Assembly: GCA_005885115.1 (NCBI GenBank)
Contig: VAXX01000115.1
Coordinates: 1 to 8,860 of the forward strand
Reading direction: 5' to 3'
Length of the DNA: 8,860 nucleotides
DNA from: Actinomycetota bacterium
GTDB lineage: Bacteria > Actinomycetota > Actinomycetes > Mycobacteriales > Micromonosporaceae
In this document: piece by piece, positions 1-7,900 of the stretch
Layout of the letters: each line of letters begins with the position of its first letter
How positions within the stretch are numbered: the first letter of the stretch is position 1
Made by a program: the position numbers and the translations under genes
The notes under the pieces: model-generated
What the model was told of the DNA's origin: nothing
Databases searched by the model: none
Seen by the model: the letters and a program-made list of their open reading frames with translations, nothing else

Positions 1-1709
1 AGGCTGGCCGGGTTGGACGAGGCGAGGATGGTGCCGGGGCTCGACGTCTTCCACAGTGCGTACGCGACGCCGAGGTTGCCGCCGTCGGGGTCGGAGACCG
101 GGGCGTAGAGCGACACGGCCGCGTCGCCGACCGTCGTCGGCGGGGCGGCCGTACAGGCGGTGGCCGGCGATGTGGTCAGGCCGGACGGGGTGTCCGGCGG
201 GCGGTTGTAGGTGATCGACAGGGTCGGTCCACCGTTGCCGGACGCCAGGAACTCCTTCCAACTGTTGTGGTCGCTCGACTCGTTGACTCCGGTCATGACG
301 AAGGTCTGGGCGGTCTTGTTCGCCGCCACGTCCGCGGTGACCGCGGACAGGACGTTGAATCCGACGCCGGCGCCCGGGCAGGAGGAGTTGTAGCCGTGCG
401 CCACCGTCGCCGATGCCACGGCCCCGCCGAGGTTGACGCCGGACCAGGCGTTCCAGGTCGCGTTGCTGGCGGTCAGCGTGGTCGCCGGGGCGTACACGTT
501 GACGGTGCTCGGGCTGCAGGAGTACGAGTACACCTCGGTGGTGCTCAGGGCCGCCGACTGGATCGTGGCACCGCGCAGCTTCGCCACGTCGATCGGGAAG
601 TTGACCAGCGTGTGCGACCACATGCTGCCGGAGTTGCCGACCTGCTGGTACCCCTGCGGGTCCGGGGTCCTGTCGAAGTAGTTCGACGACGGAAAGTACT
701 CGGAGATGCTGGCCCAGCCGGAGGCCTGCGAACCGAGCGCCGACCACGAAGGATCGAGGTAGACCGGGTACACCGTGTCGGCCGCGGTCAACAGCGACCG
801 GCTGGGCGTCAGGGTGATCCCCGCCGGGCCGGCCGCGGTGGCGACCCGGGCGACATGCGCTCCGGCGCCGGGACCGGCGCTGCTGGACGCGACCGGCCGA
901 CCGGTGTGCGCCTGGACGCGTACCCCGCCGGCCGGGCTCGTACCGGTCGCGGTCGTCGGCCCGCCCGCCGAGTCCCACGCGAGCGCTTGCGGTGCGGTGA
1001 AGACGGCCCGTCCGGTGCGGTCACGAGCGGTCAGGTTGCCGGCGGCGTCGGCCGTGACCGTGACGCCGGTCGTCGCGGTGGTCAGTCTCAGGGTGGTCAG
1101 CGCCGGGTCGGTCGCGGCTGCCCGGGTGTGGACGACGAGCACCTCCGAGAAGCCGCCGTACGGGTCAGCGGTCACCTGGAGGTCGACGTCGGGCAGTACA
1201 CCGGCGTACGTCGCCGTCGGTCCGGACAGGGTGGGCGCGGGCAGGGTCATCGGCAACGACAGCGCCAGTGACCGCCCGGCCACGGTCATCTTCGCCAGCG
1301 GCCCGGCGCCGCCACCGGAGAGGGTCAGATCGTTGGTGGTGACCGTGGGCGTGACGGTGCCGTCGGCGGTGCGCCTGAGTCCCGGATCCAGCGCTACCCA
1401 GGAGCCGCCGGCCCGCTTGCGTACCGGTAGGGCGCTGCGGGTCAGGGTGAGGGTGCCGGTCGGGTTGGCCACCACGGTGTCGGTCGCGGTGGTCGAGCCG
1501 TCGACCGGGACCGCCGTGCCGGTGGACCGCGCCCGGGCCAGCGCCTGCGCGGTGGTCAGCTGGGTGGCCGCCGGACGGGCGGCTGCGCCCGTCGGGACCG
1601 GGCCGGTGCGCACGGTCGCGGACGCGGACGCCGTGGCCACCACCACACAAAGACCGGTGAGTGTCGCGAGAGCTGGGATGACCACGGTACGGCGGATCGG
1701 TTTACCCAT
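1..1709 (-). CDS. Secreted DNRLRE/LamG-type extracellular protein, 5' part (3' end outside the window)
   Basis: I translated 569 codons from the ATG at 1709 down to the left edge with no stop. Residues 1-31 form a signal peptide: MGKPIRR, a hydrophobic core, then ASA before T32. The IRRTVVI stretch is only weakly Tat-like, so Sec export is likelier. Residues 51-220 match by eye the N-terminal module common in actinobacterial LamG/DNRLRE wall proteins (QALARARSTG, GGSWVALDPGLRRTADGT, ATYAGVLPDVDLQVTADP, GGFSEVLVV). Residues 310-495 look like a DNRLRE-type beta module (TVYPVYLDPSW, SHTLVNFPIDVAKLRGATI, STVNVYAP, ending GGPTLSITYNRPP). From about residue 499 a fibronectin/Ig-like module begins (DTPSGLTTSPATACTAAPPT, VSDPDGGNLGVAYALWKTS). 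Relatives usually continue with LamG or similar domains, which cannot be seen here. The start is fixed by the signal peptide and an AAAGGTGG ribosome binding site. No catalytic residues are recognisable; a structural, adhesive or carbohydrate-binding role at the cell surface is inferred. It is divergent from the RHS gene. Confidence 0.88.
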   Translation of the reverse strand, partial: MGKPIRRTVVIPALATLTGLCVVVATASASATVRTGPVPTGAAARPAATQLTTAQALARARSTGTAVPVDGSTTATDTVVANPTGTLTLTRSALPVRKRAGGSWVALDPGLRRTADGTVTPTVTTNDLTLSGGGAGPLAKMTVAGRSLALSLPMTLPAPTLSGPTATYAGVLPDVDLQVTADPYGGFSEVLVVHTRAAATDPALTTLRLTTATTGVTVTADAAGNLTARDRTGRAVFTAPQALAWDSAGGPTTATGTSPAGGVRVQAHTGRPVASSSAGPGAGAHVARVATAAGPAGITLTPSRSLLTAADTVYPVYLDPSWSALGSQASGWASISEYFPSSNYFDRTPDPQGYQQVGNSGSMWSHTLVNFPIDVAKLRGATIQSAALSTTEVYSYSCSPSTVNVYAPATTLTASNATWNAWSGVNLGGAVASATVAHGYNSSCPGAGVGFNVLSAVTADVAANKTAQTFVMTGVNESSDHNSWKEFLASGNGGPTLSITYNRPPDTPSGLTTSPATACTAAPPTTVGDAAVSLYAPVSDPDGGNLGVAYALWKTSSPGTILASSNPAS

Positions 1710-1716
1710 GGTATGT

Positions 1717-1724
1717 CCACCTTT
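1717..1724 (-). promoter_or_regulatory. Ribosome binding site of the divergent wall-protein gene
   Basis: Read on the minus strand, AAAGGTGG lies 7 bases before the ATG at 1709. Its spacing and match to the anti-Shine-Dalgarno sequence support this start over any internal one. Confidence 0.7.
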
Positions 1725-1747
1725 TGGCGCGCAGGGAGCGCCGACCG

Positions 1748-1793
1748 CCCCCGTGGTACCGACAGACAACCAGTCGGGGTTACCGCGTGGGGG
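1748..1793. repeat. Imperfect inverted repeat upstream of the wall-protein gene
   Basis: Left arm CCCCCGTGGTACCGAC (1748-1763) pairs with a right arm at 1773-1793 that begins GTCGG and ends GGGGG. The innermost 5 bp pair perfectly around a 9-base loop. Next to them, GGTA/TACC pairs after a 3-base bulge, and C5/G5 pairs at the outside. It starts 38 bases upstream of the minus-strand ATG, so it could be a 5'-UTR hairpin or an operator. High G+C sequence makes chance pairing common, so the call is weak. Confidence 0.3.
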
Positions 1794-1899
1794 GCACCGG
1801 TCAGTTTGACTCGTCGGATTCGCTGACATGCGGGCTGGTTCATCCTGCCGTACAGATGTCGATCGTTATCTCTTCGTGATAGAGCGGGTCAGTGCGTTC

Positions 1900-1906
1900 A
1901 GGAGGG
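1900..1906 (+). promoter_or_regulatory. Strong Shine-Dalgarno ahead of a short leader ORF
   Basis: AGGAGGG is a near-ideal match to the 16S rRNA 3' end and lies 3 bases before an ATG at 1910. It is stronger than the GAGGG (1983-1987) just before the RHS start. This suggests ribosomes may load here first. Confidence 0.5.
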
Positions 1907-1909
1907 CCC

Positions 1910-1984
1910 ATGCGACAGTTCGCTTCGCGGGGGCGCTCTTGCCGTCCCCGCACCATGCCGGACGACACCGGCTTGAGCGAGTGA
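1910..1984 (+). CDS. Candidate 24-codon leader peptide upstream of the RHS gene
   Basis: ATG at 1910 opens a 24-residue ORF that begins MRQFASRGRSCRPRT, ends DDTGLSE, and stops with TGA at 1982-1984. It has the best ribosome binding site in the intergenic region. Its stop lies inside the RHS Shine-Dalgarno area, 7 bases before the RHS ATG, and it is in a different frame. This geometry is typical of translational coupling or a leader ORF. The peptide has five Arg in its first 14 residues and one Cys, has no membrane segment, and is not a peptide I recognise. It may simply lie in untranslated leader RNA; coding status is inferred from position and ribosome binding site only. Confidence 0.35.
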   Translation: MRQFASRGRSCRPRTMPDDTGLSE

Positions 1985-1991
1985 GGGTGCG

Positions 1992-4900
1992 ATGGATCCG
2001 CGACGGGGGCGGCCGCGCTACACCCGCGAGAAGGCTGCACTGGCAGTCATTCTCGCCGGAGTGTTGACCGGTGTGTTGGCGAGTGCTCTACCGGCGCTGG
2101 CGGCGCCGCCGGGGTCACCGCCGCATCCCGATCCGGGTCCGGCGGTGACCGGTGTCAAGCCGGTACCGTCGCGGTTCACGAAGGCTCCGGACACGGCGAC
2201 CGGTGTGTTCACGAGTGCTCTACCGGCGCTGGCGGCGCCGCCGGGGTCACCGCCGCATCCCGATCCGGGTCCGGCGGTGACCGGTGTCAAGCCGGTACCG
2301 TCGCGGTTCACGAAGGCTCCGGACACGGCGACCGGTGTGTTCACCCCGACCGCCATCACGTTTCCCGCCGCGGCCGACGCCGCACTCGATCTGTCGTCCG
2401 CGCCGGCGGCTTCGGGTAACCCGGCCCCATCACGAGCCACCGGTACGCCGGTGTGGGCGCAGCCCGTCCCGGACGCCCACGGCCGGTACGCGGGACCGGT
2501 ACGCCTCAACGTCCACGTGCTCGGCCACTCCGCCGCGCTCGCCGCGGGGGTGACCGGCGTGCTGCTCACCGTCGCGCCGGCCGGCCCCGGTGCCGGACCC
2601 GTCCGGGTCGGCGTTGACTACTCCCGATTCGCGCAGGCCTACGGAGGAAACTTCGGATCGCGGTTACGCCTGGTGCGGCTGCCCGCCTGCGTGCTGGACA
2701 CCCCACGGGAGGCCGCCTGCCGTCAGGCGACACCACTCGCGGCGACCAACGACGCCACCGCGAAGACGGTTTCGGCGCCGGTGACGCTCGGCGCGCCCGG
2801 GGTGGGCGCCGCGACTACCACCACGGCTGCCCCCATGGTGCTCGCCGCGACCAGCGATCCCGGCCAGGAGGGCGGGTCGGCGGGCTCCTACGCCGCGACG
2901 ACGCTGAAGCCTTCCGGGTCGTGGACCGCGGGCGGCAGCACGGGATCGTTGCGCTACGACTACCCGGTCAGCATGCCGCCGGCCGCATCCTCACTGGTAC
3001 CCAGGTTGGCGCACTCGTACGACTCGGCCGGAGTGGACGGGCAGACCGCGTCGACGCAGGCGCAGGCGTCCTGGGTGGGGGACGGCTGGTCGACGCCGGA
3101 CTCCTTCGTCGAGCAGTCGTTCGTGTCGTGCTCGGACAAGCCGGAAGGTTCCGCCTCGCCGGTGTCGACGTCGGACATGTGTTACAACGGGCCGATCCTG
3201 ACCCTGTCGCTGAACGGCTCGTCCTCGGCGCTGGTGTGGGACGCCGGCAAGTCGGTGTGGCGGCCACAGACCGAGAACGGCGAGGTGGTCACCCACGTCA
3301 CCGGTGCCGGAAACGGCTCGGGCACATACAACACGGACTACTGGACGGTGACCGACCGGTCCGGCACCGTGTTCCAGTTCGGTCGCAACCAGCTACCCGG
3401 TTGGGTGGCGGGGAAGCCGACCACCAACTCGGTCAACTCCGAGCCGGTGTATTCGGCCCACGCCGGCGATCCGTGCTACAACGCCGCCGGGTTCTCCGCG
3501 TCGGTGTGCACCATGGCCTACCGGTGGAACCTGGACTACGTCACCGATGCGCACGGCAACGCGATGGCGTACTACTACCAGAAGGACACCAACTACTACG
3601 GCCAGGACAACGGCGCCAGGATGACCGCGTACGTCCGGGACAGCCACCTCGACCACATCGACTACGGGTTCACCGACCCCAACGCGTACGGTACCCCGCC
3701 GGACCGGGTCAGCTTCAGCACCGGGCCGCGATGCGTGTCCGGTACGTGCACCCCGCTGAACGCCACGACAAAGGCGAACTGGCCGGACGTACCGTTCGAT
3801 CTGATCTGCGCCCAGGGCAGCACCTGCACGTCCCAGGCGCCCTCGTTCTTCTCCACGGTACGGCTGACCTCGGTCACCGCGCAGCAGTACTCCACCGCCA
3901 CGGCGACCTACCAGGCGGTGGACTCCTACGCGTTGGCACAGTCGATGCCGCCGACCGGCGACGGTACCTCACCCACGTTGTGGCTGGACTCCGTCACGCA
4001 CACCGGGTCGGGGGTGAGCCCCGGCGGGCCGGCGGCCCCGATCACCCTGCCGCCTGTGGTGTTCGGAAAGGTGCAGCTGGCCAACCGGGTGGACAACGTC
4101 ACCGACGGACTTCCCGCCTTCTACCGCTACCGGATCGCGTCGGTCACCACCGAGACCGGATCGGTGATCTCCCCGACGTACCAGCTCGTCAACGCGTGTA
4201 CGGCACCGGTGACGATCGCGCCGGCCGCCAACACCTCGTCGTGCTATCCGGTGTCCTGGACACCGCCCGGATACACCGCTCCGTTCCTGGACTGGTTCAA
4301 CCGGTACGTCGTGTCGAAGGTCACCGCGACCGACCCGACGGGCGGCGCGCCGGCGACCGCGACCAGCTACGTCTTCAAGGACCACGGCGCGGCGTGGCAC
4401 TACGACGACAACGAACTCGTGCAGCCCAAGTACCGCACCTACGGACAGTTCCGCGGCTACTCCGATGTCATCACGTTGACCGGCGACGGCGCCAACGATC
4501 CGCAGGCCAAGTCCGAGACGGTCTATTACCGGGGCATGTCGAGAGACAACAACACCACCGCGGTGACGTTGACCGACTCCGCCGGTGGGCAGCATGACGA
4601 CACCGACGAGCTCTCCGGAAACGTACTGGAGACAACGGCGTATCTCGGCAACGGCGGACCGGTGGACCACTCCACCGTCACCTCGTACTGGGTCTCGGCG
4701 CCGACCGCCACCCGCAGCCGTAGCGGGCTGCCCGCGCTGACCGCCAACTGGGTCGCCCCGGCGGAGACGTACACCCGCCAGGCGGTCACCACCGGCGGTA
4801 CCACCACCTGGCGCTACGCCGAGACCGACACGACCTACGACGGCACGGTCACGGACACCAACGTCGGCCTGCCGGTGCGCACCTACACGCACACGGTCCC

Positions 4901-7900
4901 GGCCGGCGCGCCCTACGACCTGTGCACGACGACGACGTACGCGGCGAACCCGGCCAGGAACCTGGTCGGTCTGACCGCGGAGACCGAGTCCGACGCGGTG
5001 GCCTGCGGCGGGTTCACCGAAGGTACCCCGGCCTCGGTACCCGCGGGTCTGAACACGCTGACCGCGCCGGCGTCGGTCAACCGGCCCGCGCAGGTCATCA
5101 CCGATACCCGCTCCTACTACGACGACCCCGTGTTCTCGACCACCTTCCCGCAGCCGGCCGCGCCCACCACGGGCGACGTGACCATGGTCCGCAAGGCCGA
5201 CAACTGGTCCGGCGGCGCGTTCACCTTCCAGACCGCCACCCGCACGGCCTACGACAGCGCGGGTCGGGTCACCACGTCCTACGACGGCAACGGCAACCGG
5301 AAGACGATCGCCTATACGGCGAACGCGGTGGGACTGGTCACCAGCGTCAGCGCGACCAACCCGCTGAACCAGACGTCGTCGATGACGATGGATCCGCAGC
5401 GCGGCGTCCCGTTGTCCAGCACCGATCTGAACGGGATCGTCGCCACCCACGAGTACGACGCGCTGGGGCGGCTGACCGCGGTATGGCTCAACTCGCGCGG
5501 GACGAGCGTCCCGGCGAACTACACCTACAGCTACCAGATCTCCAACACCGGGGTGACCGCGGTGAGCACGAGCCGCCTCACCGATCTCAGCGCGTACCGC
5601 ACCACCGTCGTGATCTACGACGGGCAACTGCGTACCCGGCAGACCCAGACGATGACGCCGATGTCCGGGCGGATGGTCAGCGACACCTTCTACGACAGCC
5701 GTGGTTGGATCCGCGCCAAATACACCGGTTGGTGGGACGGCAACACACTGCCCACCGTCGGCAACCCGGTCGCGCCGACCGACATCAGCCCGGTGTCGCC
5801 CGTACCGACCCAGGACTTCCTGTCCTACGACGGCCTCGGCCGCACGGTGGTCGACACGAGCGAAGACAGCGGGCGGGTCGTCGCCACGACTACCACGGTC
5901 TACAACGGTGACCGCACCACCGTGATCCCACCGACCGGCGGGACCGCGCAGACCACGGTGACCGACCCCCTCGGCCGCACCGTCGAGGTGGACCAGTACA
6001 CCGGCGCACCGACGGTCAACCGGCCGGCGAACACGTTCACCGGGATCTGGTCGGTCAGCGGCGGCACCACCACCGCCACCCGGTACGGCTTCGACAGCCA
6101 CGGCAACCAGAGCACGGTCACCGACGCGGCCGACAACACCTGGACCGCCACGTTCAATCTGCTGGGCCAGGTGGTGGCGAAGAGCGACCCGGACGCCGGT
6201 GGCTCGACCGTCAGGTACGACGGGAACGGAAACTCCGTCGAGACCACCGACTCGCGTGGCAAGACCGTCTCGACGACCTACGACGCGCTCGACCGTAAGA
6301 CCGGCCTGTACGACGCACCGGTCACCGGTCAGGCGACGACCAACCAACTGGCGGCGTGGGTGTACGACAACAGCAACGGCGTACCGAGAGTCACCAACCC
6401 GGTCGGTCATCTCACCACCGAGACGACGTACTGGAACGGCGCGCCCTACACCAAACAGTTCACGGCGTTCAACGTCTTCGGGGAGTCGCTGGGCGAGACG
6501 GTGACCATCCCGTCGGGGGAGGGCGCGCTCGCCGGCTCGTACGCGTTCAGCCACGTCTACACGGCGACGAACGGGTTGCTGCTCAAGGACATCTACCCGG
6601 TGGCGGGCGGTCTGCCGAGCGAGACGGTGTTGCACACGTACACCGCGGACGACCTGCCCAACGCGGTCGGCAGCGGGTACGGATACAAGACCAGCTACGA
6701 CGCGTGGAGCCGGGTCGACCAGGAGACCATCGGTTCGTCTCCCAACCTGACCGATGTCACCGACCTCTACGACGCGCACTCCGGTCGGCTCGTCGACCAG
6801 CACGTCAGCCGGCGGGTCGCCACCCCGGCCAACGTCGACGAGCAGGCGTACACCTACGACCCCGCCGGAAACCTGACCCGTCAGGTCAGCACCCGGTTCG
6901 GCGCCGGTACGCCGTCGGAAACCCAGTGCTATTCGTACGACGCGGTGCGGCGGTTGACCGGGGCCTGGACCGCCACCGACAACTGCGCCGCCACCCCGAC
7001 CACCGCCAACCACTCCACCGTCGGCGACAGTCTGGGTGCCGCGTCGAGCTACTGGACCACCTGGAGCTTCGACGCGCTGGGCCAGCGCACCAGGCAGATC
7101 GACCACAGCACCAGCGGTGGCGCGGACACCACCACGGCGTACACCTACAACGGCAACGGGGCCGGGCAGCCGCACACCCTCACCGCGACCAGCACCAGCG
7201 GTGGGACCACCGCCACCACCGGCTACCGGTACGACACCGGCGGCCGGATGACCACGCGCAACGCCGGATCCGGCAACCAGACCCTGGTCTGGGACGACGC
7301 CGGCCGGGTCGTCGCGGTCACCGGTTCGACCAGTGGTGCCAGCAGCTTCGGGTACGACGGCGACGGCGAGCTGCTCGTCCAGAAGGACCCCGGCAGCACC
7401 ACGCTCTACCTGCCCGGTGAGCAGATCGTCCTGAACACCGGTACCGGTGCGCTCACCGGTACCCGGTACTACCCGCTGCCCGGCGGTGTGACCGTGGTGC
7501 GCACCGGCACCAGCACCTATCTGTTCGAGATCAGCGACCAGCACCAGACACCGGTGCTGTACCTCGACAGCACCGCCCAGAACCCCACCTGGCGGCAGAG
7601 CACGCCGTACGGGCAGCCGCGCGGGGTGGGCGCCAGTTGGCCCGACAACCACGGGTTCCTCAACAAGCCGGCCAACGGCAGCACCGGTCTCGGCGAGATC
7701 GGCGCGCGCCAGTACGACTCGGGGACGGGCAGGTTCATCTCGACCGACCCGGTCCTCCAGAAGGACGATCCGCAGCAGCTCAACGGGTACACGTACGGGG
7801 GCGACAGCCCCACGACCCGCAGCGACCCGAGCGGCATGCGGGCCATGTGCGACGACGACGGCGACGGAACGCCCCGCCCGTGTGGCCCGACCCCGTCGAT

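Larger units (their letters stand above)
1710..1991. promoter_or_regulatory. Divergent intergenic control region
   Basis: These 282 bases separate the start codons of two large divergent genes, so they must hold the promoters for both. They are visibly less G+C-rich around 1855-1885 (gttatctcttcgtgatagag) than the flanking genes. I found no convincing -35/-10 pair in either direction. A TTGACT at 1806-1811 has no matching -10 at normal spacing, and TACAGA at 1851 has no good -35. Three elements in this region are listed separately: an imperfect inverted repeat, a short ORF and its ribosome binding site. Confidence 0.6.

Noticed and set aside
267..1271. Plus-strand 334-codon open frame opposite the wall protein, and another at 775-1809
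   Set aside because: Both are antisense to a minus-strand frame that has a signal peptide, ribosome binding site and recognisable modules. Their translations are Arg-rich or Ala/Val/Arg-rich with no family features.
1806..1834. TTGACT as the -35 of a promoter for the RHS gene
   Set aside because: At 17 bases spacing the -10 position reads TGCGGG, which is not -10-like, and other spacings give nothing better.
2066..2344. Frameshift or pseudogene caused by the tandem duplication
   Set aside because: The unit is 132 bp, exactly 44 codons, and the frame continues to a normal stop at 8607-8609.
2081..2344. CRISPR-like or satellite repeat array
   Set aside because: There are only two abutting copies with no spacers, and they are coding.
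2921..4597. Plus-strand 558-codon open frame overlapping the RHS gene
   Set aside because: It is an out-of-frame shadow with an extreme Arg/His/Gly composition and no plausible start site. The RHS frame there is the one with recognisable SpvB-like motifs.
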